A stretch of 35,069 nucleotides of DNA. Origin: Bacteriovorax sp. GTDB lineage: Bacteria > Bdellovibrionota > Bacteriovoracia > Bacteriovoracales > Bacteriovoracaceae. This document shows, in pieces, positions 8,676 to 16,433 of the stretch. The translations under genes and the position numbers were made by a program. The notes under the pieces were generated by a model that made no database searches, had not been told where the DNA came from, and saw only the letters and a program-made list of their open reading frames with translations. Location: NCBI GenBank assembly GCA_014377485.1, contig JACMPM010000028.1, forward strand, positions 1 through 35,069, read 5' to 3'. The number at the start of each line of letters is the position of its first letter. Position 1 is the first letter of the stretch.

Positions 8676-8689
8676 TTTTGAGGTTCATG

Positions 8690-9382
8690 ATGAAACAATT
8701 AATTATAGCGTTTTCACTTTTTAGCAGTTCAGTTTTAATGGCCCAGCAAAATTCTGAGTTAGAAAAAAAACTTGATGCGCTCAATATTCCCGACGATAAA
8801 GTAACTACTGTCGTGAGTGAAGATAAACTTTATATTGTAAACACCCGCTATTCGAGCTTAGTGAATCGCCATGAAGTGACTTTGCAAGGTGGAAATAATT
8901 TTACGGCCGACAGCCATCTCTCAACTCAGCAAGCGGCGTTTGCTTATCGTTATCACTTAAATAGCAACTGGTCGGGTGGTTTACGCTACACTCGTTATTC
9001 AAATAAACTGACAGATGCAGGACAACGATTATTCGTTGACAAAAAAATGCTTCCAGACACTGACTTTGCATTCAATGGCCAGGAAGCTTTTATAAATTAT
9101 AACACTATCTATGGAAAGCTTCGCTGGACTGAAGATACAGTTGTTTATTTTGATCAATATGTGGCGCTTGGTGGAGGTAGAATTAAACTCGCTTCAGGCA
9201 GTAAAAATCTAGCCTTCGCCGATCTGGGATTATCTTTTTGGATTGGAAACCATATGAGTACTCGTATTGGTTTTAAAAATGAATTTTATCAACAAACTCA
9301 GCTAAGCGGATCCCGAAATATTCATAATGGTGTAGGCTATTTTGAATTTGGTTATCTCTTTGGCAATGGTGACCGTGGATGA
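8690..9382 (+). CDS. Outer-membrane beta-barrel protein (GltA/GltB/GltH-type candidate)
   Basis: About 230 residues from the ATG at 8690. TGAGG at 8679-8683 gives proper spacing to this ATG and overlaps the possible TTG at 8678. Signal peptide MKQLIIAFSLFSSSVLMA. The mature part has alternating polar and hydrophobic strands with aromatic ends, e.g. 'YSSLVNRHEVTLQGG', 'AAFAYRYHLNSNWSGGLRYTR' and 'GLSFWIGNHMSTRIGFKNEF', ending in 'GVGYFEFGYLFGNGDRG'. This is the look of a small outer-membrane barrel of 8-10 strands, similar to the myxobacterial 'outer membrane beta-barrel domain' group. In Myxococcus three such barrels (GltA, GltB, GltH) form the outer-membrane platform; here only one is visible. 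ATGA overlap with the next gene. Confidence 0.78.
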   Translation: MKQLIIAFSLFSSSVLMAQQNSELEKKLDALNIPDDKVTTVVSEDKLYIVNTRYSSLVNRHEVTLQGGNNFTADSHLSTQQAAFAYRYHLNSNWSGGLRYTRYSNKLTDAGQRLFVDKKMLPDTDFAFNGQEAFINYNTIYGKLRWTEDTVVYFDQYVALGGGRIKLASGSKNLAFADLGLSFWIGNHMSTRIGFKNEFYQQTQLSGSRNIHNGVGYFEFGYLFGNGDRG

Positions 9383-10866
9383 AAAAAATTGTTGCAAGTT
9401 TTATAATTTTTTCAAGCCTTAACGTTTTGGCCGATAGTAGTTCACTGCAAAATCAAGCAGGGAGTGATATTGACCTAAGTTCTAAGATCTTAGTGCAGAA
9501 ACAACTCAACCTCGACAATCCATTTGTCATTCAGCTTTATTCTGCCTGGAAAGTTTTGGGACCTGTTGAATTGATATCCAATCAATGGATAGAACTCATC
9601 TTAGACAAACAATATGAAAAAGCACTTGCGCTTCTTCCAACTATAAAAGAGCCAAAACTTATTGCTATTAAACAAGCGAGTGAGCTCTATTTAATGTATC
9701 AAGCAGGTCATGTTCAACCTTTTCTAAACGGCTGGATAGAACTATCAAGCAGTACAAATTTTCTTCAAACAGAATTGGGTTTAGCTTTGGACCAAATCGT
9801 AGGAACAAAGAGTACTCAGCTCTTGATGGAAAATGGTTTTTATATAACTCCAGATATCAGTGCAAAACTTGCAAAAATTGCAGCCGTTCCTTCAAAATTT
9901 AATTACTCACTTCAGGCCTTCAATGCACTAAGAACTAGAGAAAATGCACTAGTATGGATTGGTAAATTAGACGAGAGCGATCCTCTGCGTATGCAATTGG
10001 CCCAGACTGCATTACTTCATTTCGCGAAGGCCGGAAAACTAGGTGCTTCGGGAAAAATTATAAAAGGCATTGTTGAACCCATTCTCAATAAATCAAGCAA
10101 CGAAGAAGAATTGTCTCTTTATTTTATGACTCTCGGTCGCTTGCTTTATCAGGCAGGTGCCATGAGTGAATCTAAAAAGTATTATGATTTGATTCCTCAG
10201 AGTTCAAGTTATTTTTTAAAGGCCAGAACTGAAGCTCTTTGGGCACACTTAAAAGAGAAAGACTACGCACGGACCAAGGGCGAACTTGCAACTCTTGAAT
10301 TAAGTATTTTTGACGATAAATTTCACCCTGAAGCTTATCTGGTAAGTGCTATGACCAACGTAATGTTGTGTCAGTTCAATGAATCAAGAGCAGCTATTAA
10401 TCGCTTTATAGAAGTGAATAAGAAATGGGCAAGAGAGATTGATAAAAATCTTAAAGATCCAAAAGCCTTGGCCATAACCAATAATTTCTTTATCGCAAAT
10501 CAAGAAAGAGCAAAAGCTTCTATCAGAAAAGAGAAGTTAATTTCAGAAACTAAAAAACAAGAATTATTAGCAAGCATTGATGAATCTATTAAACGGGAAA
10601 TTTCATCTCAATGGCAAAATAGAAAGACCATGCTGGAATCCGCTCTTTATAAAATGAAATTTGTAAAAATAGAATTGATCTCCCGTATGCGCGCAGTAGA
10701 GATGCATATGAAAATTGCAGGCTCTGATGAAGTCACAAGACAAAATGCAGCTCCCGCTCGCAAAAACCAAATGAGTTTTCCTCGTAAAGGTGCTTTATGG
10801 GGAGATGAACTTTTTCAAATGAGTGCGACTATCGTTAACAAATGTATCCGAGGTGAATTAAAATGA
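9379..10866 (+). CDS. Exported alpha-helical repeat protein (GltC-like candidate)
   Basis: A 495-residue periplasmic protein with signal peptide MKKIVASFIIFSSLNVLA. Nearly the whole mature sequence is predicted helical, with TPR-like pairs such as 'LTLGRLLYQAGAMSESKKYYD'-type helices near 255-275 and 'FNESRAAINRFIEVNKKWAR' near 330-350. A strongly charged coiled-coil-like stretch (about 365-420) follows. No catalytic motif. It lies between the barrel and the VWA lipoprotein with 4-base ATGA overlaps at both ends. GltC of Myxococcus is a periplasmic TPR protein that works with the GltA/GltB barrels, so context and fold agree with a GltC role; sequence orthology is not shown. Confidence 0.72.
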   Translation: MKKIVASFIIFSSLNVLADSSSLQNQAGSDIDLSSKILVQKQLNLDNPFVIQLYSAWKVLGPVELISNQWIELILDKQYEKALALLPTIKEPKLIAIKQASELYLMYQAGHVQPFLNGWIELSSSTNFLQTELGLALDQIVGTKSTQLLMENGFYITPDISAKLAKIAAVPSKFNYSLQAFNALRTRENALVWIGKLDESDPLRMQLAQTALLHFAKAGKLGASGKIIKGIVEPILNKSSNEEELSLYFMTLGRLLYQAGAMSESKKYYDLIPQSSSYFLKARTEALWAHLKEKDYARTKGELATLELSIFDDKFHPEAYLVSAMTNVMLCQFNESRAAINRFIEVNKKWAREIDKNLKDPKALAITNNFFIANQERAKASIRKEKLISETKKQELLASIDESIKREISSQWQNRKTMLESALYKMKFVKIELISRMRAVEMHMKIAGSDEVTRQNAAPARKNQMSFPRKGALWGDELFQMSATIVNKCIRGELK

Positions 10867-11903
10867 AATACTTAGTTTTGATTATACTGCTGTTTACAAT
10901 ATCTTGTTCAAAAGCAACCAAATATGCCTACTACGAAAATATAGCTCCGATCGAAGTTGATAGACGTATTTATCCTCTGAGTTTACTTGAAAGTGATAAG
11001 GATATTGATGTTTTATTTGTGATTGATAATTCTGCAAGTATGCAAGGTATTCATCAGAACATTGTTCGAAATTCCAAAATATTTTTAGAGCAATTCGCAA
11101 AACAGCCTTACATCAATTGGAAAATCGGCGTAGTTTCTACAGATAGGCATGATGATCCCTATCTCGGTTTTGCCACACCATTTGACTATAAATTAATTGA
11201 TGCCCGCGATCCAACTTCGTTTGACCGCACAGTAGCTCAATTTCAGAATGCTGTCTCTGCTTTGGGTGTTGATGGCGATTCTTCAGAATATGAATTTTAT
11301 AATGTGAAGAGAGTAGTCGATTTATACAATGGTCAAAATGGAAAGCCATCTTTCTTGCGAGCAAATTCCCATTTAGTGGTGATCATGATTACTGATGCAA
11401 AAGAGCAGAGCATGTTAGATTTTGGTGCAGCTTATGATGTTCCGACTTTTGTGAAGACCATGGGCGGATATATACCAGCGAATAAGATCCTGCGTTTTTA
11501 CGGTGCTCTTAGCCGCATAGATCTAAAGGATTGCAATAATCCAGAAGACTATGAACCCTATGTTGGTAGCCCATTTGAAGCTATTATAAATCAGACAAAA
11601 GGTTTTAATATTTCGGCATGTATCAGCGACTTTGGAACTGATCTTGCGAAGATTGGAAAAGACATCGCTTCTATTGTTGGTCTTCCAAGTTTACTTTTAA
11701 AACAGCGGCCAGTAGCGAGCACTTTGAAAGTTTATTATAAAAACAAACTTCTTTCTCCGGGACGTAAAGAAGACGGCGGAATATGGTTTTATGAAGAAAG
11801 TACTAATACCATCAATTTTTATACAATGGATTTCGTTGAAGATGCTCGCAATGACTATTTTAAAATAGAGTTCGATATCGATGACGGAAATAACCGAAGC
11901 TAG
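10863..11903 (+). CDS. VWA-domain lipoprotein, candidate gliding adhesin (CglB-like)
   Basis: A 346-residue lipoprotein with signal MKYLVLIILLFTISC (Cys15). A von Willebrand A fold begins at about 48: 'DIDVLFVIDNSASMQG' contains the MIDAS metal-binding motif D-x-S-x-S at Asp55, Ser57 and Ser59. 'HLVVIMITDAKEQS' supplies the later MIDAS Asp. Cysteines in 'IDLKDCNNPEDYEP' and 'GFNISACISDFG' could form a disulfide. In Myxococcus CglB is an outer-membrane lipoprotein with an integrin-like VWA domain that acts as the substrate adhesin of the Agl-Glt machine. Being the last gene of an Agl-Glt type operon makes a CglB-like role attractive. VWA lipoproteins are common, so this is inference. It is followed by a strong terminator. 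Confidence 0.78.
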   Translation: MKYLVLIILLFTISCSKATKYAYYENIAPIEVDRRIYPLSLLESDKDIDVLFVIDNSASMQGIHQNIVRNSKIFLEQFAKQPYINWKIGVVSTDRHDDPYLGFATPFDYKLIDARDPTSFDRTVAQFQNAVSALGVDGDSSEYEFYNVKRVVDLYNGQNGKPSFLRANSHLVVIMITDAKEQSMLDFGAAYDVPTFVKTMGGYIPANKILRFYGALSRIDLKDCNNPEDYEPYVGSPFEAIINQTKGFNISACISDFGTDLAKIGKDIASIVGLPSLLLKQRPVASTLKVYYKNKLLSPGRKEDGGIWFYEESTNTINFYTMDFVEDARNDYFKIEFDIDDGNNRS

Positions 11904-11916
11904 GTTCCATCAGACT

Positions 11917-11943
11917 TCAGCCTCTTAATGATTAAGAGGCTGA
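11917..11943. terminator. Bidirectional terminator between gliding operon and S41 protease
   Basis: TCAGCCTCTTAAT and its exact reverse complement are separated by one base, forming a perfect 13-bp inverted repeat (the hairpin tip will open to 3-5 nt). It lies in the 51-base gap between two convergent genes. T-rich sequence follows on the plus side (GTTGAATTTAGTT) and the arrangement can serve both strands. Confidence 0.85.
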
Positions 11944-11954
11944 GTTGAATTTAG

Positions 11955-14399
11955 TTAAAGATTTTTCACCGGACTAACTGAAATATTTTTTATTGTAATC
12001 CCTTTATCAGTTTTCCCTTCATCACTCTCAAATACAAACCTTATCTCAACGGCTTTCCCATTGAACTGAGTTAAGTCAACTTTATAGCTAGTCATTGGAA
12101 TATCACCACTGAGTTTATCCACCAAGACAACTTCTGTACCGTTAAAGACAGCAATAACTTTCATCGTATCAAACGATGCTTCTGTTTTAACGCTGGCATC
12201 AAATTTCAATTCATAATTTGCATTTGGCATTGTGATAAAAAGAGAAGCTTCTGCATAAGTGAGGTTTGCGTACTGAGATCCATCTCCTAGAGATAAAGAG
12301 TCATCACTAATATTCCAACCGTTCTTTTTGAGTGTGTTGTGAGTATAAAGAGCTAGATCTCGATCATCTTTTAAATTGATATTTATATTCTGATTAAGTC
12401 CTATGATTTTGCTTGCGGGAATTACACGGTAGTTTAAAATTTTTCTCCAAACTCTTACGCCTGCCTTAGCTCCAAGAATCTCAAGTCTGCCTTGACCAAC
12501 TTTATTAGTAGCAACGGACTTTGGGAGACGAACACTTAAATTCGTACCGATTGATGGTATAGATCTTCTCTCAAGATTTTTCCCATCTTTTTTAAAATCT
12601 AGCGAAGTAGTATCATTCCAACTTGCAGAGAATTGAGCTTTTGAATTTATAATAAAATCGTGTCGTTCTTCGTTCGTAAGATAAATATTCGAAGTGTATT
12701 TTGGCGACTCTTCATTTAAAAATTTCTGAAGAACCAGGAGTTGATCATTTGTTGCATTAAATAGATCACTCATGCTTGGAGGTGATAAACGATCAGCCTT
12801 AACTCCTGCATCTTCAATATGGACATCTTTATTTATGCCTCCTCTAAACGACTCACGAAATGCAAAACTAATATTCTGGCCATGATAGAGTCGTTTAAAA
12901 GGACCAGTGTCCTTGTCTTCAAAGCCTCCTAGCATTTCATTTAAACTGTAGACATTCGCACCGCCACCACCAGTGCTCAGGTCTTCACCAAAAATTGTTC
13001 CGACTTTAAAATCCTGAACGAGAGAGGCGAAAGTTTCACAAGCTGAATAGCATGCAGAGTCCACGAAAACAGTTACAGGTTTGAAATAGACTTGTCCCAG
13101 GTCATTTATATGTTCAAAAGAATCGATTGGTAATTGTTCGGTATAGGGAAGTCCCAGACGATCAGCTTCGTTCAACGCTATTGTAAAAGGATCAAGGCTA
13201 TCTACATTGTTCATGTAAAATAAATTAGCCGGACTATTTTTTAAATAAAATGTTGAAGGTACTATTTCGCGCGGACTGATTAACTGAATAAGTCTCTCTG
13301 CTAAAGGGAGTTGACCGCCAGGATTTCCTCGTAAATCAAACATCAATCCGTCGGTATTTTTAAGTTCATTCCTAAGTAGATTTTTAATCGTTGTGACAAC
13401 TTCACCAGTTGTAAAAACATCTGGAGTAAAACTTGTCAGCTGAATATAGCCGAAATTTCCATAGATACTTTTATTTATTTGCCAATAAAGACTAGGTTCG
13501 TTGGTGTGTCCCTGAGTTGTTTCGCCACGAGTTTTACTTGGTTTTTGTATCCTTTTTGTTTTGGGTTTTAACTTGAGCGATTTTTGCTTGAGGCTAAAAG
13601 GATTATTGGTAATTAGATTATTCTGAACAGGAGTGTGCTCTTCAGCGATACAACTCCAGTTAGTAAGAGCAATCCACGGCAACTCTGTTTTATATTTTAC
13701 GCCTTGGCCATTAAGGAATTCTAACTTGATGCTGTCTTTTTCAGGCAAAAATTCGAGGTTGTGCTGAAAATATTTTAGCGCTTTAATACTATTTCTTCTG
13801 CTGGCACCAGGATTTGCTCCAAGAGACCTTGGCATTTTTGCATTAATGGCGTCTGTGATCGAGAGGCCATCGTAACTTGTAATGATGTCTCCAACTTTTA
13901 CATTAAAAGGCTTTGGTAACAATTTTAACATTTGTTCATCATCACCAACTTCTGATACTGCAATCACAAGTTTTCCATCAGCAGCACGCACTTCTTTCAA
14001 ATTAAATGGCAAAAAAGTTTCATAACAAGAAAATGGTCTTGGCAGGTAGTAAAGAGAGTGAAGATCGCGAAGACGAATAAATATATCACTAAGTTGTTTG
14101 TGAAAATCTAGATCGGTGATGGTATCAATTTGTTTTTCAATGATATTTAAAGCAGGAACTGGATTTGCATCTGGTCCAAAATCTTTGAGTTTTACTTCCA
14201 TATGAACATAAATTTCTTCTAGTATTATTCGGACCTGACCTAAAACAACTTTCTTTTGATCCACACTGTAGTGAGGAAGCTGTATATTTGATCTTGCATT
14301 TGAAAGCAAACTATAAACAGGTGGACCCGCGACTGCTGAGAGTGAAGTGAGCACGGCCAAAGTGATCAGCACAGTTTTGGTAAACCTCAAAGTTAGCAT
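11955..14399 (-). CDS. Exported S41-family (tricorn/IRBP-like) serine protease
   Basis: An 814-residue exported peptidase with signal peptide (TVLITLAVLTSLSAVA). 'RDLHSLYYLP' (about 111-120) carries the S41-type His114. A PDZ-like segment 'VKVGDIITSYDGLSITDAI' lies at 168-186. The S41 core has 'GLMFDLRGNPGGQLPLAERL' (350-369) and 'VDSACYSACETFASLVQDF' (446-464), where Ser452 in S-A-C-E takes the place of the nucleophile in S-A-S-E. No Lys is seen at the CtpA general-base position (the stretch is STGGGG), so a tricorn-type Ser-His arrangement is more likely than Ser-Lys. A basic low-complexity linker lies at about 270-297, and beta-rich C-terminal domains (about 590-814) may bind substrate. 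GGAG precedes the ATG. Monocistronic. Probable role: periplasmic or surface protein breakdown, useful to a predator; that is inference. Confidence 0.82.
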   Translation of the reverse strand: MLTLRFTKTVLITLAVLTSLSAVAGPPVYSLLSNARSNIQLPHYSVDQKKVVLGQVRIILEEIYVHMEVKLKDFGPDANPVPALNIIEKQIDTITDLDFHKQLSDIFIRLRDLHSLYYLPRPFSCYETFLPFNLKEVRAADGKLVIAVSEVGDDEQMLKLLPKPFNVKVGDIITSYDGLSITDAINAKMPRSLGANPGASRRNSIKALKYFQHNLEFLPEKDSIKLEFLNGQGVKYKTELPWIALTNWSCIAEEHTPVQNNLITNNPFSLKQKSLKLKPKTKRIQKPSKTRGETTQGHTNEPSLYWQINKSIYGNFGYIQLTSFTPDVFTTGEVVTTIKNLLRNELKNTDGLMFDLRGNPGGQLPLAERLIQLISPREIVPSTFYLKNSPANLFYMNNVDSLDPFTIALNEADRLGLPYTEQLPIDSFEHINDLGQVYFKPVTVFVDSACYSACETFASLVQDFKVGTIFGEDLSTGGGGANVYSLNEMLGGFEDKDTGPFKRLYHGQNISFAFRESFRGGINKDVHIEDAGVKADRLSPPSMSDLFNATNDQLLVLQKFLNEESPKYTSNIYLTNEERHDFIINSKAQFSASWNDTTSLDFKKDGKNLERRSIPSIGTNLSVRLPKSVATNKVGQGRLEILGAKAGVRVWRKILNYRVIPASKIIGLNQNININLKDDRDLALYTHNTLKKNGWNISDDSLSLGDGSQYANLTYAEASLFITMPNANYELKFDASVKTEASFDTMKVIAVFNGTEVVLVDKLSGDIPMTSYKVDLTQFNGKAVEIRFVFESDEGKTDKGITIKNISVSPVKNL

Positions 14400-14554
14400 T
14401 ACATTCTCCAGATAATATTTAGAATTATAATATATGAAGGACTAAGGCCTCGGTATGTTGTTGTAAACTTTACAGATTAATGTTCCAGGAGACCTGGCGG
14501 AAGTTCTTTGATTGTTTGGGATAATCTATTGAAAATACGATTATTCTGTAGCAA
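14400..14554. other. Short intergenic region, one copy of a repeated CCAGGAGAC motif
   Basis: 155 bases upstream of the S41 protease gene. It should hold that gene's promoter. GTTCCAGGAGAC at 14482-14493 matches, on the opposite strand, the motif at 471-482. No ORF with a recognisable product was seen. Confidence 0.4.
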
Positions 14555-15241
14555 CTACTTTTTAAACTCAAAATAAAATTCCATCTCTATTTTATTTTTT
14601 ATCCTATAAACCCTCATCGGAGTCACAAAAATTCTTCCTCCGTTAGATTCAAAAACAGGATCACTTTTATTAATCTTACTCGCAAGTATTTTGAGATTTG
14701 GCATTTTTGCTAAATTAAGTATTTTTTTAATGCCACTAAGATTTTCATGAGTAGAACTCATGGACCATTCTCCGTTGCTAGCTTTGGAGATAATATAAGT
14801 TTCTTCAGTTCGGAACCTGTCACGCTCATATCCGTTATCTAAAATTTCTGCACAGACATTTCCGTAACGGCTTAACTTGCTTTTAGTTTCAGTGGGAGCA
14901 TCGTTTATAATTATCGGATACTCAGTTCCTTTTTTAATTTTATAGACCAGACTCTCAGTAATAAAGATTCTTCCGCCTAACTTTTTGAATTCTAAATCGA
15001 GTTCATCAATTAAATTGGTTAATTTTAATAAAACCGGCATTTCTAATAAATTTAAAATACTTTTTGTTAAGTTCTCATGAAGCCCTGGTTTTGTATTCTT
15101 AAACCAACTTCCATCTGCTTGTTTCGAAATATTGTAACTTTCTTTCAAAGTACGTGGATCAATATCTAGCTTGAAGCCCAAAGCCTTAAATTCCTCGCAT
15201 ACTTCTTTGCATAGATTTGTTTTTTCTAATTCATTAGTCAT
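14555..15241 (-). CDS. Unknown protein made of two copies of a ~100-residue domain
   Basis: A 228-residue cytoplasmic protein (no signal peptide or membrane helix). I do not recognise the family. It consists of two homologous halves (about 8-112 and 120-225). Paired segments are 'LHENLTKSILNLLEMP' with 'THENLSGIKKILNLAKMP', 'LGGRIFITESLVYKIKKGTE' with 'NGGRIFVTPMRVYRIKNKIE', and 'SYNISKQADGSWF' with 'TYIISKASNGEWS'. Each half looks like helix-strand-helix ending in a strand pair. The ribosome-binding site is AGGGAAG next to the ATG. It stands alone. A 25-base element with TGTAGA/TCTACA arms lies about 70-93 bases upstream of the start (15310-15334). Function unknown. Confidence 0.7.
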   Translation of the reverse strand: MTNELEKTNLCKEVCEEFKALGFKLDIDPRTLKESYNISKQADGSWFKNTKPGLHENLTKSILNLLEMPVLLKLTNLIDELDLEFKKLGGRIFITESLVYKIKKGTEYPIIINDAPTETKSKLSRYGNVCAEILDNGYERDRFRTEETYIISKASNGEWSMSSTHENLSGIKKILNLAKMPNLKILASKINKSDPVFESNGGRIFVTPMRVYRIKNKIEMEFYFEFKK

Positions 15242-15599
15242 CTTCCCTATATATCCAATAAATATTCTATCTTCAACTTAAAAAAAAGCCCGATATCGTT
15301 CAACAAATATGTAGATTATTACACATCTTCTACAAGCGGGCTGGAAGGTTAAACCTCTATCTAGTATTAGCCTAGATTCAGATAACAAACTGCACTCTTT
15401 TAAATTGGCATATTCGATCTAAAATCATATTCATTATGAGCTTTTCCATTAGATCATCAGGATTTTCCTGTTCACAAATAATTTCAAAAAAAGTAGGCGA
15501 GAAGAATTTCTTCTCGCTATCGCTTAGTTTAGAATTTTTTTATTTTCTTGACGTGAAATTTATACTTTAATTATTGATATAATCACCAAGGATCTTTAG
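15242..15599. other. 358-base intergenic region with two inverted repeats and a possible ORF fragment
   Basis: It contains the operator-like element at 15310-15334 and a G/C inverted repeat AGCCCG (15288-15293) / CGGGCT around it. A perfect 21-base palindrome GCGAGAAGAA-T-TTCTTCTCGC lies at 15497-15517, with seven T about 20 bases later. On the minus strand an open stretch of about 45 codons (containing SPTFFEIICEQENPDDLMEK) crosses the palindrome but has no convincing start codon or ribosome-binding site; it may be the tail of a lost gene. Confidence 0.4.
15310..15334. promoter_or_regulatory. Operator-like element, copy 1
   Basis: TGTAGA-N13-TCTACA with an inner TGTAG-ATTA-TTACA half-palindrome. 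It agrees with the element at 17979-18003 at 20 of 25 positions. Both lie 70-100 bases ahead of a start codon (here the minus-strand gene starting at 15241). Probably a binding site for the same regulator; this is inference from the repeat alone. Confidence 0.4.
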
Positions 15600-16433
15600 A
15601 TGAAATATTTAGTATTAATTTCTCTTACGCTTTTAACTTCGTGCGCCAGATTTAAAACTGCAGAGTCAAAACCAATTGCTGCTCTAGTAGTCCTTAAAAT
15701 TCCTCAAACTATCGATGAAGCAGTTGTAAGCGATTATCGAACATCGACGTTTAAAGCTCGCGATATCTACCGCCACCCAGCTGAAACATTAAAATTTTTC
15801 GATCTAAAGCCAAATATGAAAGTCATCGAGATCAGCCCCGCAAATGGATGGTATATGGAAATCATTGCACCTTTCGTTAGTGAGCACGGTCTCTATATTA
15901 TGGGAGCGCCTGCTGCTAGCAACGATCTAATTAAAAAGCAAGAAAGTGCACTCATCACTTGGTCTAAAAAACACCCAGAGATTGCAGCTAAGATGGCCGT
16001 CGCAACTTTTAATCTTCCAGCCGATGCGAAACTCGCAGAGCCAAATTCGGTTGATATGGTAGTCACTTTTAGAAACGTTCATAATTGGATGGCAAAAAAT
16101 AATGAGAAGATTGCATTCAAATCTTTTTATAAAGTTTTAAAGAAAGGCGGAATTTTAGGACTAGTTGAGCATCGTGCGCCTGAAAAAAATAAAAAAGATC
16201 CTCTCGCAAAAAGTGGATACGTAAGAGAAAGCGATGTGATAAAAATGGCAAAGGCCGCAGGTTTTCGTTTAGTGGCGAAATCAGAAATCAATGCGAATCA
16301 AAAAGATAAAAAAGATTATCCGGACGGAGTGTGGACTCTTTCACCGACGTTGAAATTGAAAGAGAAAGATCGCGAGAAATATTTGGCGATCGGCGAGAGT
16401 GATAGGATGACATTAAAGTTTGTGAAGCCGTAG
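15600..16433 (+). CDS. Lipoprotein-type class I SAM-dependent methyltransferase (COG4798-like)
   Basis: 277 residues. The N-terminus MKYLVLISLTLLTSC is a lipoprotein signal with Cys15, so the enzyme is probably anchored on the periplasmic side. The Rossmann-type core starts near 65: 'FFDLKPNMKVIEISPANGWY' (motif I, normally E-x-S-P-G-G-G-W-Y in this family), 'NSVDMVVTFRNVHNWMA' (motif IV region) and 'FYKVLKKGGILGLVEHRAPE' (post-motif). These are the marks of the 'predicted methyltransferase' COG4798, whose members often carry signal peptides. The glycine-rich loop reads S-P-A-N-G-W-Y, so two glycines of the SAM loop are replaced (A, N). Substrate unknown. Ribosome-binding site AAGGATC. The stop codon overlaps the GTG of the broken esterase that follows. 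Confidence 0.78.
   Translation: MKYLVLISLTLLTSCARFKTAESKPIAALVVLKIPQTIDEAVVSDYRTSTFKARDIYRHPAETLKFFDLKPNMKVIEISPANGWYMEIIAPFVSEHGLYIMGAPAASNDLIKKQESALITWSKKHPEIAAKMAVATFNLPADAKLAEPNSVDMVVTFRNVHNWMAKNNEKIAFKSFYKVLKKGGILGLVEHRAPEKNKKDPLAKSGYVRESDVIKMAKAAGFRLVAKSEINANQKDKKDYPDGVWTLSPTLKLKEKDREKYLAIGESDRMTLKFVKP

Noticed and set aside
8678-8686. TTG start for the outer-membrane barrel gene
   Set aside because: The TTG lies inside the Shine-Dalgarno sequence TGAGG that serves the ATG at 8690.
15497-15517. Perfect 21-base palindrome as a terminator
   Set aside because: The T-run begins about 20 bases after the stem and no gene ends nearby on the plus strand, so termination is not supported.
15338-15530. 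Minus-strand frame of about 45 codons with a helical-looking tail
   Set aside because: No start codon with a ribosome-binding site and no recognisable family; kept only as a remark on the intergenic region.
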